This document shows, in pieces, positions 1 through 9,800 of a DNA stretch of 64,000 bases. Source of the DNA: Lishizhenia tianjinensis (lineage in GTDB: Bacteria > Bacteroidota > Bacteroidia > Flavobacteriales_D > Crocinitomicaceae); assembly GCA_943330745.2 (NCBI GenBank), contig CALQIX020000017.1, forward strand, positions 1 through 64,000, written 5' to 3'. The notes beneath the pieces were generated by a model, which saw nothing but the letters and a program-made list of their open reading frames with translations, had not been told where the DNA came from and made no database searches. A program made the translations under genes and the position numbers. Position 1 is the stretch's first letter; the number at the start of each line of letters is the position of its first letter.

Positions 1-3000
1 AATTGGTTGCCCATTTAATGTGAATTGAATTTGGTTTACATTCGAAACATTGGCAACGTTGAAAGAAACGTTTTGTGAAGCATTCGTAGTTGTGGTAGAG
101 TTTCCAGACGGAGATCCCAATGTAATGGTAGCATCTTTACATCTTGAGATGGAATAAGTTTCAGTTGCCGTTCCACAGTTGTTTGTTGCGCTAATCTCAA
201 TTGTTAATGTACCATTTGGTAAATTAATTTGGCCTGAAATTAAGCCATTAATGTTGGTGTAATTAGATGTTGTATTTCCATTAACTTTAACAGTAACGGT
301 TGTATTTGCTGTGTAATTTTGAATTTGAGCACTTAGCGCCAAACTAGCAGCATTTGTTGAACCACCAGAAGGAATAGAATTCAAGAAATTAATTGCTAAT
401 GGATTACAAGGAAGAGATTGATTGATTGTAATCACTTGACTTACGGTGTTACACCCATTATTTACGGTAATTTCAACCACATTGGTTCCTTGCGCAAGAT
501 TCAAGTTAGCGCTTACCTCATTTCCATTCAATGAAATTCCAGAAATGGCTTGACCATTTAGTTTTAAAACAATTTGGTTAGGGGCTGAGACATTGGCAAC
601 GTTGAATTTCACCAACTGTGAAGAACTTGCAGTTGTAGAAACAAGTGCAGACGGTGTATTGAGTGTTATTGTAGCATCTTTACATCTTGAAATGGAATAA
701 GTTTGAGTTGCTGTTCCGCAGTTGTTTGTTGCGCTAATCTCAATGTTTAATGTACCATTTGGTAAATTAATTTGTCCTGAAATTAAGCCATTAATGTTGG
801 TGTAATTAGATGTTGTATTTCCATTAACTTTAACAGTAACGGTTGTATTTGCCGTGTAATTTTGAATTTGAGCACTTAGCGCCAAACTAGCAGCATTTGT
901 TGAACCACCAGAAGGAATAGAATTCAAGAAATTAATTGCTAATGGATTACAAGGTGCAGCATAATTAACAACAATCGTTTTTGAACTGTTACCACATTCA
1001 TTGCTTGAAGATAAAACTAGGGTGTTTTGTCCTGCAACTAATGTGATTGATGCAGATAATTGTCCATTAGAATAGTTATAGCCTGAGATTAGATTACCAT
1101 TATTTGATAGAGAAATTGTTTGATTCGCGGATAGATTCGTAATGGAAGCTAGAAGCGTCAATTGTGCATTGTTCACAGTGCTTGTTGAATTTACTGGAGA
1201 ATTAATGGTTATAAATGGAGCATCACAATTTTTTCCATTGATGATTATCGTTTTTGCACTGGTTCCACATGAGGTTGTTGAAGTTAATACAATCGTATTT
1301 ATTCCAGCAGTCAACGACAGAGGAGCAACGAGCTGACCATTATTGAAGTTGAAATTGGTAATAGACACCCCATTATGAAGCAAAATCAATTCTGACGCTG
1401 AATTAACGTTTTGAGTAACCGCTTGGAAGGTGAAATTACCCGTATTTAATGTCTGATTTGAATTTGCTGGATTAGTAATAGTAACAGTTGGAGCAATACA
1501 TGGGGCAAAGTTAACAGTGAAAGTTTTTGTATCTGCACCGCATGAGTTTACCGCAGATAGAACGAAAACATTCGGACCAGAAGCTAATTGTATTTGAGCA
1601 TTAAAGTTATTTCCTGTTAGTGTATGTGAAACGATAGAACCATTTTGGGTAAAAGTAATTCCTTGATTCAAATTTGATCCTGTAACCATTGCAGAAATAG
1701 CTAATGCATTAGAAGTGGTGGTAACCAACGACGGTATGTTTGAGACTTGAATGGCTGGAGCAGTACAGTTGTTATAAATTAAATTTACTGCTTCTAAATC
1801 CGTTCCACAATCGTTGCTTGAACTGATTAAGATGGTGTTAGCTCCCGGTTGTAAATTTAAAGTTGATGTCAATAAATTAGAAGTGTATTGAAACGCAACA
1901 CCCATTCCATTTAATTTCACAGAAATATTTTGCGTATTTGATACATTCAAAAGTGTTGCCTTCAGTACGATGCTTGGAGAGGTAATCGTGGTGTTTTGAG
2001 AAATTGGATCAACTACTGTAATAATTGGAGCAATACAATTTTGATAGTTTATAATAACATCATTCGTTGCAGTACCGCAATTATTTTGAATGGTTAATTT
2101 GAATGTATTTACACCTGGGGATAAATTCACATTACTTGTAATCAAGCCATTTGCAAATGTAAATGCACTAGTGTTTCCATTCAAGGTCAATGAAATTCCT
2201 TGTGAAGAAGTCATTCCAGTTAAAATAGATTTAAATACAAACGGTGCAGTATTTACAGTTGTGCCCGTAACAGATGGTGATGTTAATAAAATGGTTGGGG
2301 TAATACAATTATTGTTTGTTACATTCCACGTTTTGCTTGCTTGACCACAACTTGTAATTGCCGTCAAAACAAAAGTATTATTTCCAGTTGCAAGATTTAC
2401 ACTTGAACTTAAGACTCCATTATTATAACTGAAATTGATTGGTTGACCATTTAAAGTAAGGTTTACTCCTTGGTTAGTCGCTTGATTAAGGATTGTTGCA
2501 GAAAACAAATAAGAAGAATTGGTTACTGCATTATTCATAGCAACTAAAGTAATAACTGGAGCAATACATGGAATGTAATTAATTGTCACTGTTTCCACGT
2601 CAACGCCACATCCATTGGTAGTTGTTACCGTTAAAATATTAGGCCCAGTTGTTAAGGTCATTGCTGCCTCTAATGAACCTGATGCTTTAGAATACGTATG
2701 GCTGTTAATCACGCTACCGTTATTGCGAATAACCACGTTTTGTTTCGAGTCAATATTACTTACTTTACCTTTTAATACAAATGCAGGTGCAGTAACCGTT
2801 AAACCTGAACTAGATGGATTATCTATTGTGATTAATGGAGCGTTACATGTTTGATAGTCAATGGTAAATGTTTGCGATATGTTGCCACAAGCATTCGTTG
2901 CATTCACAACAAATGTATTTATGCCAGGACTCAAGGATGTGTTTAAAGTGGCCTTTCCATTATTCAATGTGATTGGACCAACAATAACAGCGTTTTGCGT

Positions 3001-4515
3001 GATGCTTAACTGATTTGCATTTGCAATATTAGAGGCTAAAAACGAAATTGCTGCCAATGGAGTGTTTACAGTTGTACCTGTGGCACTTGGTGTTTCTAAT
3101 GAAAGCACAGGTGGAACGCAATTGTCATAATTTAAGCTGGTACTAAATACATTTGAACCACAAGCATTTATTAATTCCAGCCTAAAAGTATTAACTCCCG
3201 GTAATAAGGATAAATTACTCACAAATAATCCATTAACCGTGTTAAAGCTAAAACCGGTAATTTGTACGTTGTTTTGGAAAAATTTGATTCCTTGTAAATC
3301 CGTTATTCCCGTTAAAGCGGCAGTAAAACTATAGCCTGCATTTTTTACGGTTGTATTTTCATTAGCAGGATTTGTGAAAACGGCGGTTGGTAAAGTACAA
3401 TTAAGGTAGGTAAGACTAACTACTTTACTATCAAAACCACAACTGTTGTACACGCGAATAGTATATGAATTTACACCAGGAACCAATTGAGCAGATACAC
3501 GCAATTGTTTGGTGGTAGTATTATATTCAAATGGAAGGTTTTGACCTGTATTAGTGGTTATGCTGATTTGGTTTGAAGAGGTAACTTCGGCAACTGTTGC
3601 TTCAAAAGTGTATTGCGGGTTTGCAACAGTAATGGCTCCAGTTGGTTGTAATACATTAATTCGAGGTTGATTACACGGAACACTTGTGCTAGTATTATTT
3701 GAGTGACCACCCCCAAATCTAAATTGTAAGTATAATGAAGTATAATGATATCTATCTTTTTTAGCTCTTGCTGTTGAAACAAGACCATCAAAATCATCAC
3801 GCAATGTAAACGTAGTTTTGTGTTCAAAACCTAGGGTAACCCGTTTTCCGATGTGATAACCCAATCCAAAGCCAAGACTAGGCATGAATGCTACATTAAA
3901 AGAATTTGCAGTATATCCATCCAATTGAGTATCGTAAATGCCATCCAAGGTATTTGTTATTTGATTTTCTAAGCCATTCCCTGAACTAACCATAGATGAA
4001 TAATCATAGATTCCTGAAAGTGAAGTATCCGCTGGGTTTTTTAAATCGCCATTCGCTTGATGCCAAGTAAATCCTACTCCTCCAAAAATGTAAGGATCCC
4101 AACCCGTTCTGCTTGTAAGTCGATTTAAATGAACCGCTAACTCAAATCCTAGTCGATGAACGTCCGTTTGGAAATTATGAGCGATCAATCCTTGAGGAGT
4201 ATATCCATTTAGAGCACCTCCTGGATAACCAGCCAAACTTGTTGTGTCATAATCTTGGCCATACCAAAATCCCCTTAAATACCTTGCTCGAAGATCAAAG
4301 CTTAATAAACTGTATGAATTAAAATTAAAGGATCTTCCCAATGTTAATCCCCAGCCAACGCTTGTTTTATTTTTAACATCTGTGGAATTCCATGTACCAC
4401 CAACATTTACTCCCATAAACCACTTGGAAGCGTTGTCGTAATCAACGCGTGGAGTTTGAGCATTTAATGCAATTGTCAGAAACATAAAGCAAATAAACAA
4501 GTAATTCTTTTTCAT
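1..4515 (-). CDS. Outer-membrane beta-barrel protein with tandem ~90-residue repeats (partial, C-terminus off the left edge)
   Basis: The frame starting at 4515 (MKKNYLFICFMFLTIALNAQ, a signal peptide ending in the usual Bacteroidota A-Q) stays open for 1505 codons to the first base of the window. Residues ~20-270 look like an outer-membrane barrel: many aromatic/Gly alternations such as GLGYHIGKRVTLGFEH and a terminal LYLQFRFGGG strand. From ~280 on, about 14 repeats of 88-93 residues follow, each opening near C-x-x-P-x-I and closing with N-x-C-G and a V-N-Y-like strand, so they resemble Ig-like beta-sandwich modules. Cysteines of successive units lie near 3680, 3397, 3119, 2845, 2568, 2303, 2036, 1767, 1500, 1228, 951, 680, 408 and 138. 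The role is probably adhesive or structural at the cell surface. The C-terminal domain (OmpA-like or sorting signal) lies outside the window. The identity as a barrel-plus-repeat protein is solid; the function is inferred. Confidence 0.8.
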   Translation of the reverse strand, partial: MKKNYLFICFMFLTIALNAQTPRVDYDNASKWFMGVNVGGTWNSTDVKNKTSVGWGLTLGRSFNFNSYSLLSFDLRARYLRGFWYGQDYDTTSLAGYPGGALNGYTPQGLIAHNFQTDVHRLGFELAVHLNRLTSRTGWDPYIFGGVGFTWHQANGDLKNPADTSLSGIYDYSSMVSSGNGLENQITNTLDGIYDTQLDGYTANSFNVAFMPSLGFGLGYHIGKRVTLGFEHKTTFTLRDDFDGLVSTARAKKDRYHYTSLYLQFRFGGGHSNNTSTSVPCNQPRINVLQPTGAITVANPQYTFEATVAEVTSSNQISITTNTGQNLPFEYNTTTKQLRVSAQLVPGVNSYTIRVYNSCGFDSKVVSLTYLNCTLPTAVFTNPANENTTVKNAGYSFTAALTGITDLQGIKFFQNNVQITGFSFNTVNGLFVSNLSLLPGVNTFRLELINACGSNVFSTSLNYDNCVPPVLSLETPSATGTTVNTPLAAISFLASNIANANQLSITQNAVIVGPITLNNGKATLNTSLSPGINTFVVNATNACGNISQTFTIDYQTCNAPLITIDNPSSSGLTVTAPAFVLKGKVSNIDSKQNVVIRNNGSVINSHTYSKASGSLEAAMTLTTGPNILTVTTTNGCGVDVETVTINYIPCIAPVITLVAMNNAVTNSSYLFSATILNQATNQGVNLTLNGQPINFSYNNGVLSSSVNLATGNNTFVLTAITSCGQASKTWNVTNNNCITPTILLTSPSVTGTTVNTAPFVFKSILTGMTSSQGISLTLNGNTSAFTFANGLITSNVNLSPGVNTFKLTIQNNCGTATNDVIINYQNCIAPIITVVDPISQNTTITSPSIVLKATLLNVSNTQNISVKLNGMGVAFQYTSNLLTSTLNLQPGANTILISSSNDCGTDLEAVNLIYNNCTAPAIQVSNIPSLVTTTSNALAISAMVTGSNLNQGITFTQNGSIVSHTLTGNNFNAQIQLASGPNVFVLSAVNSCGADTKTFTVNFAPCIAPTVTITNPANSNQTLNTGNFTFQAVTQNVNSASELILLHNGVSITNFNFNNGQLVAPLSLTAGINTIVLTSTTSCGTSAKTIIINGKNCDAPFITINSPVNSTSTVNNAQLTLLASITNLSANQTISLSNNGNLISGYNYSNGQLSASITLVAGQNTLVLSSSNECGNSSKTIVVNYAAPCNPLAINFLNSIPSGGSTNAASLALSAQIQNYTANTTVTVKVNGNTTSNYTNINGLISGQINLPNGTLNIEISATNNCGTATQTYSISRCKDATITLNTPSALVSTTASSSQLVKFNVANVSAPNQIVLKLNGQAISGISLNGNEVSANLNLAQGTNVVEITVNNGCNTVSQVITINQSLPCNPLAINFLNSIPSGGSTNAASLALSAQIQNYTANTTVTVKVNGNTTSNYTNINGLISGQINLPNGTLTIEISATNNCGTATETYSISRCKDATITLGSPSGNSTTTTNASQNVSFNVANVSNVNQIQFTLNGQPI
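128..954 (-). repeat. Near-identical 284-bp direct repeat (128-411 and 671-954), period 543 bp
   Basis: Positions 128-411 and 671-954 match almost base for base at an offset of exactly 543 bp (181 codons). Other repeats of the same gene are much more diverged. The period equals two ~90-residue modules, so a two-module block was duplicated recently or is kept alike by gene conversion. The reading frame is preserved. Confidence 0.85.
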
Positions 4516-4651
4516 ATTTATTAATTTGGATTTCCCTTTTTCGATTACCGTGCCAAAAGTCTGAAAAAAAATAGAATTATTGACTATCAGAATTGTTTAA
4601 CTTTTGATTTATATGTTAAAATAAGTAATTAATATTGTGGATACTAGAATT

Positions 4652-5944
4652 ATGAAGGTAAAAAGGAACGTTGTTATTTTTTTGTTAATGTCATTTTTCG
4701 GATGTAACAATCTTGTAATTGCCCAGCAACCTCCGAATGATTTTTGTGTCAATGCCCAAGAACTTTGTCCCAACCAATTTTCATTTGCTTCAACGAATCA
4801 GGCAACAATAGATACATGTCAAACGTGCTCCGACTTTGGTGTTTTCAATTCAGTCGTTCCACAAGCAACGATTTGGTATGTTTTCAAAACGAATTCAAAT
4901 GGAGATAGTGTCGCTGTTACGATTGATGTTACTAGTATTCCGTTTGGCGTTGAAGTAGGAGGGGCCTTGCAATTGCGTATTTTGAAACAAGTTAACGCGT
5001 GCGATCCTTCTGGCTATGAATTTGTAAACAGTTCTGTTTCAAGTACCAATTCAGATACACTCTTTTATTTTGGAGGCTTACTTCCAAATACCTATTACAG
5101 TTTAGTGTTCAATGAAAATACAACAGGAGTTGCAGACCCAGGGATAGCGTTTTTTGTAAAAGTAGCTGGCGAAGCGGTGGTTCATGAATCTCCAAGTGCA
5201 ATTTTGACTTATTCGGATACTGTTTGTTTGAATGAAACCACATTATTTAGTCTTCAACTGAATAATTGTCCCAATGCAACTTTAATAAATTGGTTTATCA
5301 ATGATGTGTTGATGAATACTTCAAACGAGCTTGTTTTTGAGTCTTCAGCGTTAAGTGACAGTGATGTTGTTCGGGTTGAAACCACTTGTTATTCTCCTTG
5401 TTCAGAATCAATTTCGGTTGTCACTAATCCCATTTATGTTCATTCTTTTTTAGTTTCTGCAGGCAACGATACAATCATTGATCCCGGAGAAATTGCTCAA
5501 TTGCATGCAAGTACAACAGCTGAATTATTTTATTGGGACACTCAATTGTTTTTAAGTAATCCTACTATTTTAGAGCCTTTTGCTTATCCTGATCAAACAT
5601 TTACTTATCCATTTTTAGCAATCGACGCAGGTTGCTCGCTTTATGATTATGTAACTGTTTTTGTACGAACTGATATGGATATTCCAAACACCTTTTCACC
5701 AAATAATGATGGAGTAAATGACACGTGGAAAATCCCATCCATTGAGTTGTATCCTAAAAATGAGTTGACAATTTTCAATAGAAATGGAAGTAAGGTTAGT
5801 GATTTTTCTCCTTACTCACCTGCCAACGAATGGACAGGAACTTGGAATGGTGCAGCATTGCCAGAGGGAGTGTATTTTTATGTGTTGGAATTGAATGACG
5901 AAAAAAATAAAATGTTAAAAGGAACAATTACACTCATTCGATGA
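4652..5944 (+). CDS. T9SS type B sorting domain protein (gliding motility-associated C-terminal domain)
   Basis: A secreted protein of about 430 residues. I start it at the ATG at 4652 rather than the GTG at 4637, because MKVKRNVVIFLLMSFFGCNNL then begins directly with a signal peptide. The middle part is Cys-containing and rich in beta-strand-like segments with no catalytic motif I recognise. The last ~85 residues match the type B (CHU_C) sorting domain: PNTFSPNNDGVNDTWKI, then LTIFNRNG, WNG, LPEGVYFYVLEL and a final KGTITLIR strand. Such domains direct export across the outer membrane by T9SS. The stop overlaps the start of the following porP/sprF-like gene by ATGA, the usual pairing of a type B cargo with its own PorP/SprF partner. 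The specific function of the exported part is unknown. Confidence 0.85.
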   Translation: MKVKRNVVIFLLMSFFGCNNLVIAQQPPNDFCVNAQELCPNQFSFASTNQATIDTCQTCSDFGVFNSVVPQATIWYVFKTNSNGDSVAVTIDVTSIPFGVEVGGALQLRILKQVNACDPSGYEFVNSSVSSTNSDTLFYFGGLLPNTYYSLVFNENTTGVADPGIAFFVKVAGEAVVHESPSAILTYSDTVCLNETTLFSLQLNNCPNATLINWFINDVLMNTSNELVFESSALSDSDVVRVETTCYSPCSESISVVTNPIYVHSFLVSAGNDTIIDPGEIAQLHASTTAELFYWDTQLFLSNPTILEPFAYPDQTFTYPFLAIDAGCSLYDYVTVFVRTDMDIPNTFSPNNDGVNDTWKIPSIELYPKNELTIFNRNGSKVSDFSPYSPANEWTGTWNGAALPEGVYFYVLELNDEKNKMLKGTITLIR

Positions 5945-6870
5945 AGAAATACATTGTTCTTTTTGTGGTTAGTAGTGTCAATTTGATTGTGTATGCTCAG
6001 TTTGATTCGCATTTCAATCAATGGTCAGGCAATCTACAGCAGGTAAATTCTGCAGTTACTGGGTTGAATCCTAAAATGGAAATTAAATCGAACTACCGCA
6101 TGCAATGGGTTGGATTTGAGGGTGCCCCACGACAAAGTAGAATTACTGTTGCCGTACCTTTGAGAAAAGAAAACAAATTATACGAGTTAACGCGTCAAGG
6201 ATTGGGATGTTCGATTGAAAATGATCAGGTTGCAGCTTTTTCTGTGAACAAAATCCAAGTTCAATATGGAATTCATTTTCGATTGAAACATAAGCTGCGT
6301 TTATCATTTGGTATAGGTGCGGGTGCTTTTCAATTGGGATACAATCCGGAAAAGGTAGAAACATACTACCCCGACCCTTCGGTGAAGCGACAAGTCAATG
6401 TAATAAAACCCTTGGTTAATTTTGGAGGAGTTGTGAGTGGAGAGCGATTTATTGGAGGCGTTTCTGTACATCATTTTATCCCTTTAAAATGGAATGAAGT
6501 GGGTATAAATTCCAATTATAGTACTCAAATTGCACTTATCGGAAAATACGCGATAAAAATCAATAATTTATATGAACTTATTCCTTCCGTATTAGTGTCT
6601 AAAACATTAAATGCACCGATGTTGTTGGAAAGCAATGTGAAATTGAATTATGTTGATCGAGTATTTTCCTTTGTCGGGTTTCGTGTTTCGAGATCAATCT
6701 ATTTAGGGGGTGAAATAGGATTAACAAAAAAGTGGTTCGCTTCTTATTCCTTTGAATATGGATTAACGGGGGTAAAAAATGTAACGTTCAGTTCCCATGA
6801 AATTGGCTTAACCTTCCGAATGAATAATGGAGTCATTGAACCAGGATATAATCACAGAGCGAATTATTAA
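5941..6870 (+). CDS. PorP/SprF family type IX secretion system membrane protein
   Basis: A protein of 309 residues with a signal peptide (MKKYIVLFVVSSVNLIVYAQ). The start of the mature protein, FDSHFNQWSGNLQQVNSAVTG, matches the typical PorP/SprF opening where the family usually has a Q-x-x-N-P-A-x-x-G-like segment. The rest alternates Gly and aromatic residues as in an outer-membrane barrel of ~14 strands and ends with SHEIGLTFRMNN. Family members pair with particular type B cargo proteins; SprF in Flavobacterium is needed for SprB export. The ATGA overlap with the upstream cargo gene suggests co-translation and a dedicated pair. It converges on the next minus-strand gene with only 4 bp between stops, and I see no terminator hairpin there. 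Confidence 0.88.
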   Translation: MKKYIVLFVVSSVNLIVYAQFDSHFNQWSGNLQQVNSAVTGLNPKMEIKSNYRMQWVGFEGAPRQSRITVAVPLRKENKLYELTRQGLGCSIENDQVAAFSVNKIQVQYGIHFRLKHKLRLSFGIGAGAFQLGYNPEKVETYYPDPSVKRQVNVIKPLVNFGGVVSGERFIGGVSVHHFIPLKWNEVGINSNYSTQIALIGKYAIKINNLYELIPSVLVSKTLNAPMLLESNVKLNYVDRVFSFVGFRVSRSIYLGGEIGLTKKWFASYSFEYGLTGVKNVTFSSHEIGLTFRMNNGVIEPGYNHRANY

Positions 6871-6874
6871 AATT

Positions 6875-9800
6875 CTATTTAACTAGCGTTACAATTCCAG
6901 TTTCTCCAGGTCTATTTCCGTCATTGTATTCGATAATAAAATAGTACGTTCCAACAGGCATTAATTCATTGTTATACAAACCATTCCATGAATTGCTTTC
7001 ATAGTTCCCAACTACCGATTCAAAAATTAAATTACCCCATCTATTGTAAATATACACTTTGTTTTTCGGGAAAATTTGATCAATTCCATTTAGCTCCCAG
7101 GTATCATTCGCGTTGTCTCCATCTGGCGTAAATGCAGTTGGAATAATAATCGAACATTCATCAAATGTAACAAACACACTCGCTGAAGGTCCTTGACATC
7201 CATTGACAAGTTGGGTTGCAAAATATTCCGTTGTTCCACTAGTCTGTTCTGGTATATAGCTTGATTCAGCACTTAAAAAGTCGGTTAGATTTTGATCACT
7301 GTACCAAAAAATCGTTCCTGTACTAAGGGCAAAAATAGCTTCCGGAATATCATTTTGACAATAGGTTGAATCGTTTCCAACAACGGGAGCAGGAGGAATT
7401 GTATTTACTGTTAAATTTAGTATGGCAATTGAATCGCAGCCGTTTACATTTGTCAAAGTGATGCTTTGACTCCCCGAACCATTAAAGGTCAAACCATTCC
7501 AACTATACGGCAGTTCATTCGTGCAAATTGCTTGGTCCGTTGTACTTGTTAAAACAAGGGAAATAGCAAGATTTAAGGTGGCTAAAGAATCACAACCTGC
7601 ATTGCTTAATAAGGTAGCTGTTTGAGTTCCCGCGGAATTAAAAACTAATCCATTCCAAACATAAGGTAATTGATTTTCGCAGATTGAAATTGTATTGGTG
7701 CTTGATAAAATGTTGCTTACTTGTAAGTTCATTGTGATAACTGAATCACATGTATTGATGGTATTTAACGTAATGGTTTGTGTTCCCGAAGCATTAAAAA
7801 TTACCCCGTTCCAATTATATGGAAGTTCATTGGCACAGATAGTCTTGTTTTCCGTGGTGGCGTAAGTTGGATTAACAATAACGGTGGTATTAGTGTTTGA
7901 GGCACATTGACCCGTTGTTGGGGTAAATAAATAGGTGGTTGATACTAACGGTAAAGGATTAACAGCCGGAGTCCAAGCACCGTTTATCAAATTGTTGGAT
8001 TGGTTGGGTAGGACGAAAAGGTCACCTACACAGATAGGAGCGATAGGATCAAATAGGGGAGTGGTAATAGGATCAACGGTTAGGGTTAACTGATCGTTAA
8101 CTGATGGGCAAGGACCATTTCCCGTTAAGGTAAGTGTTATTGTTCCTGAGGTGATAGCCGGAGTATAAGTTGTTGTTAATGTCGTTGCATTACTGAAAGT
8201 ACCTGTTGGAGCCGTCCATAGCGCTGAATTAGTAGATCCGCCCAATTGACCAGTTAATGTGATCGAACCTCCTGCACAAACTTGTTGATCGATTCCTGCA
8301 TTAATGGTTGGAGTAGGATTAACTGTAATCAAAACGTTGTCTTGAATGGAAGGGCAGGGCCCTGTTGCTGTTAATGTGATTAGTTGAGTTGAATTAGATG
8401 AAAAGGAACTGGTTAAACTTGCTGGATTTGAAAATGTTCCAGAGTTAGATGTCCAACTAAATCCGGTTGCTGAACCACCAATCGAGCCGTTAAGTGAAGC
8501 TAAATCCCCTTCGCAAATTGTTTGATCAAGACCTGCATTAACGGTTGATGCCGGGGTGACTGTAATGGTTTCAGTATCTGTTAAATCAGGACAATTATTA
8601 TTCAAATCAACTGTTAGTGTATAGTTTCCTGTAGAATTTACAGTTATAGATTGCGAAGTTGCATTGGTACTCCAAAGGTTGCCCGATGTGTAATTGGATG
8701 ATAGGCCAACTGAACCTCCATTACAAAAGGTTAAAGGTCCGTTTGCACTTATGGTGGGTTGATTTTTTAATTGATAATAGGCTAAATAATTAGTTCCGTT
8801 GTTATTTACAAATACTGTGTCTGAACATCCCGTCGTTGAAGAATTACTTCCTGGAACAGAATAAAAAACTTCGAGCACATAATTTCCAGCAGGGAAGGTG
8901 GTTAAATCAATTGCGTAATTTTCTTTTGACCATTTTTGGTCAGAGGCATTTAAACAGGGGCCACCGGTAGGAAATGTGCTTGTTCCCACATTACATGATT
9001 CTTTAAACGGTAAGTTGAGTATAGTGAAAATTGGGTTTGTTGGTCGATTTCCAACCGTGTAAATGGTATAATTCAAGTTTGAACCACATACATTACCACC
9101 TGGGTTTTTCCATGTTTTAACTTCGCTACCCCTCAAAATTAAGGTATTTGAATTACTAAAAAAATCGCCATAATTGAAGTTTTCATATTGAATACCGCTC
9201 GTATTTATTTGGTCTGCCGCATTGGTGGCTGATGTATTATAAAACTGATTAATAAGGCAATTCTCAACCCTTGTGGCACTGGCAAAAGTTCCAAAATTAC
9301 ATAAGTTAACTATGGACACATTAACAGTGTCAGAACAACCAATAATTGAAGAAACAACGCAGTAATAATTTCCGGCACATAAATTTGTCGCTATTGAACT
9401 TGATTGATTAATTGAGTTGTTTGCTGAATTATACCAATCATACGTGTACGGCCCTATCGATCCTGTAACGGAAACTGTTGCAGTCCCATCACAATTACAA
9501 GTTGACCCAACAGAGACGGATAAATTAGAGGAAATAGGAGTAATTGGTTGACAATTATTGTTGAATTGAGCAATAAAAACCGAGTTTAAAACATTATTAG
9601 CTACTCCTGGGGTTTGTAAGTCTGACCCACAGGAAGATGCATCAATTGATGTTTCATTGTCAGCACATCCTTCGGACCAGTTTGCTTGAACGGTTGGATT
9701 TCCACCGTTGAAATACCATACATTATCCGCTCCCGAACCTCCAGATGCAAAAAATATTTGCGTATTCAAATTGACATCTCCATAACACATTGAAGCCACC

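Noticed and set aside
1142-2854. Short plus-strand frames opposite the large repeat protein
   Set aside because: They are antisense shadows: the minus-strand frame is open across the whole interval with signal peptide, barrel and repeats, and the plus-strand products have no recognisable features.
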